Below the pieces are notes generated by a model, which saw nothing but the letters and a program-made list of their open reading frames with translations, was not told where the DNA came from and did not search any database. A stretch of 64,000 bases of DNA, taken from NCBI GenBank assembly GCA_029747585.1, contig JAPEVF010000141.1:28101-92100 (forward strand), written 5' to 3'. Positions 1-11,582 of the stretch are shown here, one piece after another; within the stretch, counting starts at the first letter, position 1; every line of letters begins with the position of its first letter. Both the position numbers and the translations under genes were made by a program. This DNA comes from Pleurotus djamor. Taxonomy: Eukaryota > Basidiomycota > Agaricomycetes > Agaricales > Pleurotaceae.

Positions 1-2190
1 TCTCCGCTGCTTTTGGCCAATTACAGTTTTTTACGATCAACATCCCACTTGGTACAGTGCCCATGCAAGAATCAGCATTTACTTTGCGTGGCCTTTTGAT
101 GAGGATCTTGAGGCATATTCCAGGACCAACGGGTCAACGATGTCACGTTCTACACGCCTCAAGTCGTCCGAGACCTACACGATGAGTACAACGGGCATTG
201 ACTTTCAAAATAGACGCTCCGGGCCGTCGCCGAAACTCCGCACCCCCAATACACCTCTCAGTCTCATCGTCACCGTTGTGTCGCGTCCATGTCTTATCCA
301 GACACCCTCCACACCCCAGCTTCCCACGTCGCCATATAATTCATCCTACACCTCGAGAACCCATGTATTCACTGCGTTTCAGGCAAACCTAGACAAACCC
401 AGCTAAAGGATCGGAACGGTCAAGTTAGGTGAGAGAAGGTCGGAATTATAGGCAACCTTTCACGCAGTGCAAGAAAGGATTGAAACAGTCGTCTTAGGTG
501 AGTGTAGGTGTCTCCGAAAAGGCCACCTAAATTTACTCTCACGAGAAGGTTGGGGGAGGTGAGTGTAGGTGCCCTTGACACTGTTGCTCTACCTCAACCG
601 TGGAATTCTTCAGGTTCATTTGTTTGATAAACTACCGAAAAGCTAAGCAAGCCATCAGAATTAACCTATAGATTATTAATCATTCCGGTAACCTGGGGTT
701 ATGTGACTTTTGTTGGCCTTTACACACCTTTTCAAATTCCAGACGAAGGTAAACTACTCCGAGGGTCAGCTAGGTCAGCGAGGTGACCTTTCCCGACCTC
801 CCTTCGAGCTGAACAGACGACCTAAGCTTGACCTAAACCCACAACCGAGGAAAGGTGTGCGAAGGTCACCATTCCCACCTAGACCATGGGAATCTAGGTT
901 TGCCTGTAACGCAGTGATTGCCTTCGAANTTTTTATGGGGATGTCCCCCTCAATGATTCAAACACGATAGCCTTTGAAAACGCGCCGCTGCTGCTGGATC
1001 TATCTGGCAGCCCCATCACTTCCCATGCCGGCAGATCCATTGATCATTGACACCCAAGAAACGTCAGTATTTCAAGCTTCAGTACTTCAGTGCTCGGTCC
1101 TAGCTGGCCGTCATCTTCCTCCGCTCTCAGTCCACTTCGCCCTACGTCTGCTCATAATAAGCCTTGGACACCGCGCCAGACAAGGAGGACAATAGCTCAG
1201 TGTCCTTCTGGACACGATCACGGTGGCCCATCTTGCTACTTTCTGGAGGTTCTCTTCGATCCCACACCATCTTACGCGGACCAGGATCTCTTGCAGACCA
1301 TCATCACTATACACTCGCCTCTCAAGATCAGCACCTATGCCCGTCAAATGATACACATCGACTTCCGGAAGTCTCAGTGTTCCTGGAGCCTGCGAGAGGT
1401 CTATCAAGACAGGACGTGAGCAGTGCTTACCGACCTTGGGCATGCTGCCAACTCGGACTTGAAGCTTGACCGGTGACCAAGTGTGTCTTTTCACCTTCGC
1501 CGAGGCACACCAACGATTTCCAGTTCTATCCAAGTCACCAAACACATTGACAGACATTCGGTGTGTCAGGCCTGATTGATGTTTTTTTTTTTACCTGGAA
1601 TAGACTTTTTTTTCGGCCGTGAACCTAGGACCAACGTATAGACTCTCTCACCACCACCACCCCTCCCCCCACACACACTCGGATGCACCCTTACCCTATG
1701 AGAACTCAATGATAAGACGATGCTTGTCACCGCTTTCGCCATCCAACAATCATCTGTAACAGCTCTGCTTGACGGTTCTTCTTCTTCGTGATACAATCTC
1801 CACAAGCGCTTGCATGATCTGAGGTCCAAACTCATATCCAGATTCCAGACTGAAGAGCCGTGTCTAGTGGTTTACAAAATGCGACATCCAACCGCGAGTC
1901 AAGGCCCAACATGGTCCCGATTTCGTATTCGGCTCGTACCTTCCGCGGGTCCCGCCTCTCTTAACCCCCATTTAGCAGCACTTCGTCGAATCATAGCGTC
2001 TTTCGGATATAATATTGCTCCCTCGAAAGTCCGAATCTTTGCAGAATGTGAGATCTCTCTGCCATTTTTTTTGATTGTGTATGATCTTAACATACCCAAT
2101 CAATGACGAAGATGGGTATCTCTCCCCGACTTGGCGTAAATTCTTGAAGCTTCATTTTCTAGTGCCTGAAGCCAAAGCGTTCATTATAGA
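1..2190. other. Left flank without a supported gene
   Basis: No recognisable protein family was found here. Short open frames occur on both strands, but none has a convincing start, splice pattern or motif. The first kilobase is unusual: it is sprinkled with AGGTGA/AGGTCA-like words, including the same 15-mer AGGTGAGTGTAGGTG twice (496-510 and 557-571), which looks like degenerate repetitive or transposon-derived DNA. A single unresolved base sits at 929. The longest frame is the 148-codon minus-strand ORF 1111-1557, listed separately. Confidence 0.5.
1111..1557 (-). CDS. Unrecognised 148-aa ORF (doubtful gene)
   Basis: An uninterrupted ATG-initiated frame of 148 codons on the minus strand. 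The predicted product is basic, with no signal peptide, membrane segment or motif that I recognise. Two shorter frames overlap it on the plus strand (1090-1419 and 1164-1469), so the openness may be chance in GC-balanced DNA. It lies in a repeat-flecked flank and has no neighbour that suggests a role. It could be a remnant exon of an older gene. I give no function. Confidence 0.2.
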   Translation of the reverse strand: MSVNVFGDLDRTGNRWCASAKVKRHTWSPVKLQVRVGSMPKVGKHCSRPVLIDLSQAPGTLRLPEVDVYHLTGIGADLERRVYSDDGLQEILVRVRWCGIEENLQKVARWATVIVSRRTLSYCPPCLARCPRLIMSRRRAKWTESGGR

Positions 2191-2198
2191 CTGAATGG

Positions 2199-2206
2199 TA
2201 TAAAAA
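2199..2206 (+). promoter_or_regulatory. TATA box of GMC1
   Basis: The sequence TATAAAAA lies about 72 bases upstream of the GMC1 ATG at 2278, a normal distance for a fungal TATA element. The stretch between them is C/T-rich, as is common at fungal transcription starts. Confidence 0.5.
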
Positions 2207-2277
2207 CAAAGGTCAAAGTCCCTCAAAGACATTCAGCAAGCACATTTCCGCTACCTCAATCCTACACTCCAACCGCC

Positions 2278-4791
2278 ATGGGCTTATCTTGCTTCTTTCA
2301 TGGACTGGTGGTGCTCATTGTGGGCCTATCTACCAGTGCCAGACTCACTTCTCGTATCGGTGATATCGGAGGCGATTACGACTTCATTGTCGTTGGCGGT
2401 ACACCCATACTACTTACTTCCTGTGAGCGGAGGCTGACTTTGACTTAGCGGGGAATGCTGGTTGTGTCGTCGCTAGCCGGCTATCTGAGTCTCAGTCTAC
2501 TCGAGTGCTTCTCATTGAGGCTGGCATTTCGTGAGTTATCCTGGACTTCCTTCCCCTGATTGCTGATGAATCTGACAATCTGCTACCCATGATAGCAACG
2601 AGGGCATTGAGGACGCCATTGTTCCCTTTTTTGGCCCGCAAATGACCCCCAATAAGCCATGGAATTGGAACTATACCGTTGCCCCTCAGGTCGGTTTGGA
2701 TAACCGCACGTTTCCATACCCCCGTGGTAGACTCCTCGGAGGTACCTCCTCTGTCAGTAAGTTGGCAAGTGAAGGACCAAATATATCACCGCACTCAGCT
2801 CTGTTAGATTTCCTCGTTTACACCTGGGGTGGCTCCGACGACTTCAACCGTTGGGCCAACCACACCGGAGATCAAGGTTGGTCTTGGGAAAATTTACAAC
2901 CGTTTATGAGAAAGGTAAGCACACTTATTCAAACGAGGCCTTCCAGCCTGTCTGACACGCGTCGTTTGACAGAATGAGCGAATGGTACCGCCTGCGGACA
3001 ATCATAACACCACTGGGCAATTCCTCCCTTCTGCACATGGCTTCAACGGGACTTTGATGACGAGGTGTGCTTTCTTTCCATTGAGACACTTCCCTAGTTG
3101 CTGATGATATGCTCTGACCCAGCTTGCCTGGCTTCCCTAGTATGTTTATGCCCATATGCCGCACTAGGTCCTGTGCTTACGACATACTCCGCCTTAACTT
3201 AGCTCCCATCGACCCCATGATTTTGAACGCTACAACACAAGTCCCCGGTTTCCCGTTCAACATTGATATGAACCGAGGCAACGAGATTGGAATCGGTATG
3301 GAGTTACCTCGATTGTCCACATGTCGTTAATCTTCAAGTCTTGTTTCACAGGTTGGGCCGTCAGTACCATTGGCCAGTCCAAACGCGCTAGCTCAGCGAC
3401 GGCTTACCTTCGTCCTGAAGTCATTGCACGCCCGAATCTTGATGTCCTCTTTACGGCGCAGGTCACCCGCCTGATCTCAAAGGGTTTCCAGGGAGCAGTC
3501 CCTGTAGTGACAGGTGTTGAGTTCAGCCAGAGCCCTACTTGTGCGTCTGCAGAGTCTTCCGACTTGAAATTTTCCTCCCAATTCACCTTTGTTTTAGCTC
3601 CCAGGTTCAATGTGACAGCAAAGAATGAAGTCATTCTCAGCGCGGTAAGTGTGACCTGTACACGATGCTTTTAAGATAACTCAGTTTCCCTTGCAGGGCA
3701 CTATTGGCTCCGCCCAATTGCTACTGCTCAGCGGAATTGGCGACGCGGGAGAATTGTCTAGACTTGGTATCCGTCCCATCGCTAACGTCTCCGATGTTGG
3801 GAAGAACCTCCAAGTACGTGTTTTTCATCTTCAAAACAGGACACCAATGATTGACTCCACAACAGGATCACGCGCTTCTACCCAATCAGTTCTTCGTCAA
3901 TTCTACCAACACATGGGAAATGCGCAGGAACATGACTATCTTTAACGAACAATTTGCCGAGTACAACGCGACGGGCCAAGGCCCTCTCGTCAACACCGTA
4001 TCCAATCAATTGGCTTGGCTGAGGGTCCCCGACAACTCTTCTATCTGGCAAGGAGAACCAGATCCCTCCGCTGGGCCGACGTCTGGCCACTACGAGCTTA
4101 TCTTCTCTGTGAGTGCTTGACTCTCTATCGTTGCACTCACTCTCTAATAGATTCTCTCCAGAATGGCTTTATCGGTGTCGTCCAGTCCCTTCCTGATAAA
4201 GGGAATTTCTTCACCGTCACTAGTAATCTTGTGGCGCCCGCTTCCCGTATGTCTCCTTCCTGTGTCCTTTCGTGTTATCTGAGTTCTGCCCCAAGGTGGC
4301 TCCATAACCTTAAACTCTTCCAACCCCTGGGACAACCCGATCATCGATCCAGGTTTCCTCACTTCCCCTCTTGATGTTCGTATTTATCGCGAGGCTGTCA
4401 AGGCCGTTCATCGATTTATCTCTGCTCCTGTTTTCAATGGATACATCATTGGCCCCTTGGTAAAGGTTAACACAACCATCGATCGCGAAATTGACGCATA
4501 CGTGCGCAACTTCACCACGAGCGTCTGGCATCCAGTCGGTACCGCGTCCATGAGCTCGGTCCAATCAAAGTCCGGGGTCGTCAATCCCGATTTGACCGTG
4601 AAGGGTGTTAGTGGCTTGCGTGTCGTCGATGCATCCGTCATGGTCCGTATTCTTCCGTGTAGTTCTTTTTTGAAAATTCTGCTGACTTGGGCCATTTCTA
4701 GCCTTACATCGTTGCTGCGCATACTCAAGCTGCCGTATATGTTATTGCTGAACGTGCGTCTGATCTTATCAAGAAATCTTGGAAGCTCTGA
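2278..4791 (+). CDS. Secreted GMC oxidoreductase, aryl-alcohol-oxidase type (GMC1)
   Basis: This is a flavin (FAD) enzyme of the glucose-methanol-choline family, probably oxidising aryl or other primary alcohols outside the cell and releasing H2O2. The start MGLSCFFHGLVVL begins a hydrophobic signal peptide, followed by the ADP-binding segment DYDFIVVGG. The second GMC signature reads GTIGSAQLLLLSGIG. Near the C-terminus both catalytic histidines are present: TSVWHPVGTASMS, and AAHTQ before VIAERASDLIK. About a dozen short introns interrupt the gene. Four paralogues with the same architecture lie further right. The loop before the first catalytic His (GPLVKVNTTIDREIDAY) differs from the acidic version in the others, so the substrate may differ. 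The exact substrate cannot be read from the sequence. Confidence 0.9.
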
Positions 4792-5344
4792 AATTAGGAG
4801 ACGCCTCCGACCACGATTCATAGAATCACAAATACCACGATGGATCCGGGTTCAAACCTCTTTATACCTACCATCACGATACTCGATTTTGTCTTGTCTT
4901 GAAACTCCAGATGTATCCATTTTATCATATCAACCAATGCGACAGCATCCTCATTCTAAGGAACCCACATTCCAAGTGAGGAGACCAAATCCAGTACAAC
5001 CACAACCATCTTCGTGGCCTTGAGTGCTGTGTACCGAAGATACACGCATAATCGTGAGTTTCTTGACTGTTAACCCGTTCGCTCCCCATTCACTTCCCGC
5101 TGCATCCCGGATGCCATCATCACACCTGACCCTCCTATCCGCTACTCCCTATCCACGAACCAAACGACCTCCTCAAGTGAAGGGTAGCAAAAAGTTGATG
5201 CTTCCCAGTATGAGGACCACCAAGTGGGAAAAATTTACACGCAGATAGGAAGCCAAAGATGAGCATCTTGACATTATCCTGAGGCAGGCGGGTGTGGGCA
5301 AGGCAACTGGTCAGGAGCCCAAGGAGTAGAATAGGGACCGTGAT
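4792..5344. other. Intergenic stretch, GMC1 to tail-anchored pair
   Basis: About 550 bases holding the GMC1 3' untranslated region and the 3' flank of the next, minus-strand gene. Short plus-strand frames (for example 5024-5248) show no family resemblance. Bases just before 5345 recur in part just before 6108, marking the edge of a tandem duplication. Confidence 0.5.
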
Positions 5345-5929
5345 CTACAGAGGATGTATATATCCCAACGCAAGCAACACATAAAGCAGCGCTACCGCAT
5401 AATATCCAAGATGAGATGGCCTGGTGCGCTTGAGACCTGAGGCTGGTACTGGGGCGATCGGAAGAGGTAAAGGTTGCTGGGTTACGATGATGACCGTCGC
5501 CGCCAAAATTGTGCTCATCTGTGATGGCGATGATGGCGACGACATTGGGTGTTCTGCGTGCGGATTTGGATGCGCAAGGGCTTTATGTCTTGTGGAAGCG
5601 GGCGTGGAGGTGGGTATGGATATGAAATGGGGCTGGGTACTGGTTTGACGTAGGAGTGGTGAGCCAATAGTCGACGGGATGAAGGTCAGTGAACCCAGCC
5701 GCTGTTGATCGTTCTGGATGACTTTTATGGTGGAAGGTGAGGGTGTCGCCATAGGCACCACAATGGACCTTGTCAATTCGGATAGCAAGGTGGGAATTTG
5801 GCTGAGGGTAGCAATTGAAGAGTTCGTGAATGAAAATTGGGTTTGCTCGGCAGGCGAAATATTTGTGTTGGTGACATTTTGTGTTTGTATGGAGATAGAA
5901 CCAATGCTGGAGATAGAAGTACTCATCAT
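5345..5929 (-). CDS. Ser/Thr-rich protein with C-terminal membrane segment, copy 1
   Basis: A 194-residue single-exon frame starting with two consecutive ATG codons at 5929. The longer frame to 6019 begins with TTG and was rejected. The body is rich in Ser, Thr, Pro and Gln. A first hydrophobic patch (ILAATVIIVT) is followed by a basic/Pro linker and a C-terminal hydrophobic helix, GYYAVALLYVLLALGY, ending in HPL. There is no signal peptide, so a tail-anchored membrane protein is the simplest reading. The neighbour at 6108-6629 has the same start, the same QTQNVTNT segment and nearly the same C-terminal helix, so the two arose by tandem duplication. The function is unknown and I recognise no family. 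Confidence 0.55.
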   Translation of the reverse strand: MMSTSISSIGSISIQTQNVTNTNISPAEQTQFSFTNSSIATLSQIPTLLSELTRSIVVPMATPSPSTIKVIQNDQQRLGSLTFIPSTIGSPLLRQTSTQPHFISIPTSTPASTRHKALAHPNPHAEHPMSSPSSPSQMSTILAATVIIVTQQPLPLPIAPVPASGLKRTRPSHLGYYAVALLYVLLALGYIHPL

Positions 5930-6107
5930 GGTAGTATTGCATAGTTGAAGAGGACCCAGTCCTTTTATTGCAATCAAGAGCTGTTGAACAGGCCACATAA
6001 ATCCGCAATGGTGAATCAATCATATCAAGGTCTCGTAGCACCCATCTGTTATTGACGTTGTCTACGTAGACTCCCTATCCACACAGGGACGGAGTAGGGA
6101 CCATGAT

Positions 6108-6629
6108 CTACAGAGGAAACAGATATCCCAACGCAAGGTATAGATAAAGCAGAGCTACCGCATAATATCCAGGGTGTAATACGCTGACGCGCCTGAGCCC
6201 CGAGGCTGAGATTGAGGTGATCGGAGGTGGTACAGGTGGCTGGGTTACAGAAATAACCGTCGCTGCCAAAATGGTAGTCATCTGTGATGGTGGCAACAGC
6301 GACGAAATTTGGGTTGGCTTTCCCGCGAATGCGGGCGTAGAGTCGGTTGGGATGAAGGTTATGGGGTGCAGCGGCTCTTCAATGGGGGTTCCGCCTGAAG
6401 AGGGGTTGTTCTGGATGACTGGTACGACTGACTTGGAAGGGGTCGCCGCTGGTACCACAATAACAGCTGAAGAAAGAGCAACCGAGGGGAAGAGTTCGCT
6501 TTGACTGAGAGTCGCGGTTGAGGAACCTCTTGATGAGAAATGGGTTTGCGTGACAGGTGAACTGGTTGTGTTCGTGACATTCTGTGTTTGTATGAGGATA
6601 GAAGAGGTGCTTGAGATAAAGGAGCTCAT
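6108..6629 (-). CDS. Ser/Thr-rich protein with C-terminal membrane segment, copy 2
   Basis: A 173-residue single-exon frame with its ATG at 6629 (the GTG one codon upstream is not used). It is the paralogue of the gene at 5345-5929: both begin with a short Ser-rich stretch, share SxxIQTQNVTNT, keep an ILAATVI patch, and end in a GYYAVALLYxxLALGY helix followed by a PL end. The middle is shorter and much diverged, the pattern expected when only the two ends are constrained. Upstream of both copies the DNA reads CCTTTTATTGC, so the promoter was probably duplicated as well. Likely a tail-anchored membrane protein of unknown role. Confidence 0.55.
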   Translation of the reverse strand: MSSFISSTSSILIQTQNVTNTTSSPVTQTHFSSRGSSTATLSQSELFPSVALSSAVIVVPAATPSKSVVPVIQNNPSSGGTPIEEPLHPITFIPTDSTPAFAGKPTQISSLLPPSQMTTILAATVISVTQPPVPPPITSISASGLRRVSVLHPGYYAVALLYLYLALGYLFPL

Positions 6630-7192
6630 CACAGTTGTAGCTCGTTTCTCACAGAGAGCCTTTCCCTTTTATTGCGTAGGACCAGGAGCTACAAAGGCAT
6701 GAGAGAAACACGGATACTACATGCGCGCAGGCTCGAATACAATCAACCATCAAGCTACCGCGACAACCATCTGTCCGGAAACTTGGAGGACTTCTCGGCC
6801 GGTGATGATCGATGACGACCTAGAGGCAGCAGGGAGTGGGAACTTAGAGAAGAAGGCAGTTGATATGATGTAGATTTACTGAGAGCGTTACATTCTATTG
6901 ATGTTTATTAAACATCCAACCGTGAGCGAGGAATCAGGATGTCCATCATAGTTGTCCTCGGACAGGGGCATCGAATTTATCTCCTATCCTACCTGCCAAG
7001 GCAACTCGGAGGTCGCTCCACCTCCGGAACAGCCACAATGGAACTACGCAAAGCTCTGCAGAACAAGCTGCGGTCTTCTTGAATCTTCTTAGCTCCTCAC
7101 TATAAATCAACTAGCAGTGCTCTAACCAAAGTTGCCCTACTTTCTTCCCTTCTCTTTGTTCCTCATCGCAAGGACACACGCTCGTGCTCTAA
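6630..7192. other. Divergent intergenic region
   Basis: A promoter region between the minus-strand copy 2 gene and the plus-strand CYSTM gene. A TATAAA-like element (CTATAAATCAAC) lies around 7100, about 90 bases before the CYSTM ATG. No open frame of interest was seen. Confidence 0.45.
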
Positions 7193-7594
7193 ATGTCTGC
7201 GCAAAACTACTACGGTCCTCCACCAAACATGGAGAAACCTGCCCCAGCGTACTCAGGATGGCAGGGCCAGCATCCCCCACCCCAACAGCCGCCATATCAG
7301 CGTGAGTTGTGCACCATTCTCCACGATTTTACCCCCCTTTTCTTACTTCGATTTATGTAGAGCACGACTCGGGTTATTACCCTCCCCATCATCAACAACA
7401 ACCTCAAGGTCAACCACAAATGGTTTATGTTCAAAGACCACCGGAGAAGGAGGATAACTCAGGCTGGTTGATCCCTTGTGCATGGTGAGCTGTTGCGAAA
7501 GTGCCACGTCTAACCCTATTGTCTGATATGGCTGGGATATAGTCTTGCAGGTTGTTGCGGAGCATGTTGCTGTTGTCCATGCTGGTGTTTCTGA
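7193..7594 (+). CDS. CYSTM-type cysteine-rich small protein
   Basis: Three exons (7193-7301, 7361-7484, 7543-7594) give 94 residues with consistent splice phases. The N-terminal two thirds is rich in Pro, Gln, Tyr and Gly (PPHHQQQPQGQPQ). The C-terminus is CLAGCCGACCCCPCWCF, the run of cysteines in a hydrophobic setting that defines the CYSTM module. Family members (for example UV-induced Uvi15 of fission yeast) are small tail-anchored proteins linked to stress tolerance and possibly metal or redox handling at membranes. The role here is inferred from the family only. A degenerate relative with the same exon layout lies 0.9 kb downstream. Confidence 0.85.
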
Positions 7595-8489
7595 GCATCC
7601 CTTAAGCTCGGAACCCCACCTCAGCGGCCTGCACCTCTCGCTCATTAATTGTTACCCGAAATCGCCGTCTGTAATCATACATGTACCATCATGGCTTGAC
7701 GACATTCTCCAATCACTCTGGACATTCCCAACTTTCATTGTATTGTTTCCATAGTCCTTCTAATCATACGCCATTGTAAGACCACCCTGTGCCTGAGTCC
7801 TTCATCTCAGACTTCCTGGAGCCACGCCCCGACTCGCATAGCCCCCATACACTTCCCCAATCTCTGGAACCCCTCGTCTATCAAAACACACCCTCTAAGC
7901 ACAAGCTGAAAGAGTCAAGTTNGGGGGGGCATCTACTCACTCCAAATTCGGTGGGAGTTCAGTATCAGCCCACCCTCCATTCACTTCCCTTATTTTATAG
8001 GCGAACCAAGACCATGCGTCCTCAGCGTCAATGGCGTCAATTACTGCATGGATTTCAGTATTGTAAACGTTGAAGCTACCGCTCGGCTTGAGTGACGTAT
8101 TCGATATCCAACACCCATCGCTATTTATCGAGGGGATTCGTCGCTGGCTACTTTGTCGGTTTCTGATGCCACTGCGCGTGAAGTCCTGATCCCCCCTCCT
8201 TCCGTCTAAGTATACGAACCGACTTAACTAGGCTAGGCCTCAGCATCCTGAAGAAACCTCGGACGCGGAAGAACTGCCACACGCGCAGCAACACAGCACA
8301 GAGTGTAAATCTATTTTGCAAATGATGTGAGGCTTACTTCCCCCGCCATCAGATGATTACTTCCCGTCTTCTTGGTATTACGAGCGAGTATATAAAGCGA
8401 CATCCAACATTTACTTTATCCATTGCAAGCAATCGCAACGGCTGTACGTGTACATCTCGACCCTCAACAATCAACAGTTATTATTCCCG
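7595..8489. other. Intergenic region between the two CYSTM-like genes
   Basis: About 900 bases with the 3' untranslated region of the first CYSTM gene and the promoter of the second. The second promoter shows a TATATAAAG element near 8390, about 100 bases before its ATG. An unresolved base precedes a G homopolymer at 7922. No other gene is apparent. Confidence 0.45.
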
Positions 8490-8846
8490 ATGGAAAAGCC
8501 TTCGCCAGATCATATCACTACACCAGGACAACAATCAAGTCCGCTCCCACCTCAACCAGATTACCCAAGTAAGCTTCATTACTTTCCTCGTCAACTTCCG
8601 ATGGCGACATCATACATGCTGACATGGCTCCATCGCAAGCGCAACCCCAACCACAGTCCCAAATGAGCTACGCTTATCCACCAGATACGCAGTTACTCCC
8701 CGTAAAAGGGAAGGAAAGAGGTCCCTGGGCATGGTGAGTCCTACCACAATTCGTGAATCAGCGCCTTACCCACTTTTGTATCGCTTATGTGCAGTCTATC
8801 AACCGCATGTGGAGCGTTTTGCAACTGTCCGTTTGGGGTTCTATAG
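8490..8846 (+). CDS. Diverged CYSTM-like small protein
   Basis: Three exons (8490-8568, 8640-8733, 8795-8846) give 74 residues, in the same exon layout and phases as the CYSTM gene upstream. The N-terminal part is Pro/Gln-rich. The C-terminus reads CLSTACGAFCNCPFGVL and aligns position for position with CLAGCCGACCCCPCWCF of the neighbour. Only four of the eight cysteines remain, the tail after the Pro has none, and the end carries no Trp. It therefore looks like a paralogue that has lost half of the module's cysteines; it may have a new role or be decaying. No in-frame stop or splice defect is visible. Confidence 0.65.
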
Positions 8847-10725
8847 ATATTCCGGGCACTTTGGTACTATAAGGTCTTGTGTGACATAGGATCTCTGGGT
8901 CTTAATGGCAGGAGCGACAGGCAAACTTGAAAGCCTGCATCGAAGAAGCTTGAGCGGGCGCGAAGATCGCGTACCAACATCCTAGACACAAAGGCAAACT
9001 CATTGGATTACCTTGCTTGCAAGGTCTCTCAACTCTCATCTTCGCCTTATTTAGTAATCCGAAATGCCCGAGTCGAATTTCGCACGCTAAATCACGTCAT
9101 TATCGACTTGTCATGTCCTTTCCTTTCCTTATTAGGCAGTCGAAATTGCCTAAATTGCTGATTTCACGTCATCCTCGTTGTGTCATCCAGTCCTTCGTGT
9201 CATCGCAAGTATGTCATCCTAAGGACTCCTGCAACGTAAACACTCTTTCTGTTTCCCGCGTCGCCATCGCCATCTCCGATGTCTCAAAGCGTTCCCGTGT
9301 AGAAGAACCTTCATGCAACGAGATTAGCGATCGATTGAACAAACTCACCACCAATTTTGATTATCCCGACTTTTCGCAGACGACTCCTTTCTTACCAGGC
9401 GTGATGATGCGACCCGACTCCTAATCTCAGACTACGGCACTCAGCTTAGGTGACGACTGTGGATCTTATCTTGGGCGAAATCGTCCTCACCTGGCCTCCC
9501 GATTCCGAGGCGTCCAAAACCAGTCGTGGTCTCTCCCTTGTCGACGGCCATGTCTTTGCCGTTGAATGCTTTTTTCCATTACTCAATATTTGGGAGAATG
9601 TGTTCATCAACGGAGGAGGCTCTGGAGACCGTCGAGCGTCCAAGAAATTCATGAAGGCAGACTGCGAGATGGGACGCGACCGTGGAGAAGTACTTGTTTG
9701 GTCGGGTGAGAGCCGACGAATAATGAATTGAAGGTCGACTACGGTACTGAGTTTCATGACGCCCGCTCATTGCTGCCAAGTTGGATAAATCTGTTCGTGT
9801 AAACGTGAACAGACGATATGATCCAAATTACGGGCTATAAAGCAGCGCTATGGAATGCTTTACATAAATTCTATCATTATTTAGATTACTTTATACAATG
9901 TTTGCGCACAACATCCACCATATTCAAAGTACCAAAAGAGCAAGCAAGGGTTTTTTTGACGACGCAGGCGTCCCTAGTTTAGATTAATATGTCAAACGAA
10001 GGAATTTCAAAAACTCACAAGGAAAGCACTGAGTCTTGATATTCCGTGGGAGACGAGTTGTGTGCACAATCAACTGATCAAGCTTTCAAGTTTGGACATC
10101 GCCTAATGCGTCAGCACGGACAAGAACAGGAGGAGCACTCGGCGTCTGCGTTGATCCAGAGAAGCGCGTTACGGTCACGAACTGTTTGCTTCCGCCATCG
10201 AGTGGTCCGTTCAAAAGGTCTACGTGTCGCTAAGACATACGCCAAGACAGCCCCCATGGTGATAGTCAGCCTGGAGCCATTGAAAGAGAACTGGTCAGCC
10301 CTCCCCAGCATCGGCCGGTGACTGGGGCTCTAAAGGCCTTACGCGGTTTACCCCACGGGGACCATCCGCGTAATCTTCTTATCCACCCCAAAGGCCACCA
10401 CGTAGAGCCAGCGCGTCAACCCTTAGAGCCCAGGGTATGCTGACGTGACATGCATCGGAAACCACGACATCTGTCGACTGAGACACGTCGTGGAGGAGCT
10501 TTCACAATTCAAAGCAAGAGCAGGAGCGTAAGATGAGATTTAGCAGGGATATGTATGTATTACAAGATGGCAGAGTAGGGAGCAAGAACACGAACAAGAA
10601 AAGGGGGTGGATAGGAAATATAGGAATCGAATGGGGATTCCGTGCCGAGGGTCTAAAAATAGACTCCTACGCGACTGCGGAGAAGAGCAGTATGGTCATG
10701 CTCAAAGCTCTGTGACGAACGCCAC
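8847..10725. other. 1.9-kb stretch with no convincing gene
   Basis: Open frames at 9017-9424 (plus), 9450-9731 (plus) and 9446-9757 (minus) are short, overlap each other and match no family that I know. A loosely repeated phrase, GACTACGGxACT followed by a diverged tail, flanks the 9.45-9.73 kb frames (about 9430 and 9736), which may mark an old insertion. Two further frames overlap on opposite strands at 10.0-10.3 kb. I see nothing that I can name. Confidence 0.4.
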
Positions 10726-11582
10726 TCAGTCTCCCAGCACGACGATCTGAGGACGGGGTCGTGCATTCAAGCTTCGCCTGGGTAACGGTCGGATAGGTCT
10801 CGATGGAACGAAGCATGTGATGATCTCAGAAGACGCGTCGGAATCGTAATCATCATAGTCGCCGTTATCGTCATCTGAAGACGATGAAGACGAGGTGAAG
10901 GAGGAGGTAGAAGAAGCAAAAGGGGGTCTTAGTGTGGTAGGACCAGACGTAGGAGTGGACGAAGAGGAGGAAGAGGAACTAGAGAACTCGGCTTCCTCGG
11001 CGTCCACGTCCATATCACCTTGCATTCCTCCCAGTCTTTGTTCGAATACACCAAGGCCAAGGTTCTGTGAGATAATTCAAGACCAATATGAGTTAATTGA
11101 ACACCAGCTGGGGAGGGAGACGCACCATCTCAATATACTCTGTAGTCCCCTCCGTAATATTCTCAATGTCCACGCTGGCTGGACTATCCTGCATCTTCTG
11201 GGCCAGCAGAGCATTCGAAGCTTCTAGTTGAGGCAGAAAGGCTTGTACTCGAGATAATACTGTCAAAACAAGATCGCGACCACCATTTGAGAGATGGCTC
11301 CATTCTGAGCAAACACGGAAACTCACATTCTGTAGGTGGGGTAGGAAGTGGCAGTTGTCCTGGGTTTGGATTGCTACCAAAGCCAAACGAAAAGGAAGGC
11401 ATCGGTGAGACAGACGTGGACGACGATTTGTTCAGTTTCTCGAGTGCTATTTCTGAAAAGCCACAACTCAGTCACTCCTCGAACGACCGCGAAAACTCCA
11501 AATGAGCAAGATACTAACGGATTCTACGTTGTCGGGCATCGTCGTCCTCAACGTCGAGCATGTTTGACTTATTCGTGGTCAT
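10726..11582 (-). CDS. NOPCHAP1-like protein (DUF4598), probable box C/D snoRNP assembly factor
   Basis: Four exons on the minus strand (11582-11519, 11452-11327, 11259-11126, 11064-10726) give 220 residues with all phases consistent. The core reads LSRVQAFLPQLEASNALLAQ followed by a DIENI segment and IEMNLGLGVFE. This is the conserved block of the DUF4598 family, whose human member NOPCHAP1 bridges NOP58 to the R2TP chaperone during box C/D snoRNP assembly. The C-terminus is typical of the family in being disordered: a Ser run, then acidic DDDNGDYDDYDSD, then a basic Arg/Pro tail. The role is assigned by family. It is a nuclear housekeeping gene unrelated to the metabolic genes nearby. Confidence 0.75.

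Noticed and set aside
9017..9757. Three ORFs of 93-135 codons as genes
   Set aside because: They overlap on opposite strands, lack recognisable content and have no clear splice structure; probably chance or relic.
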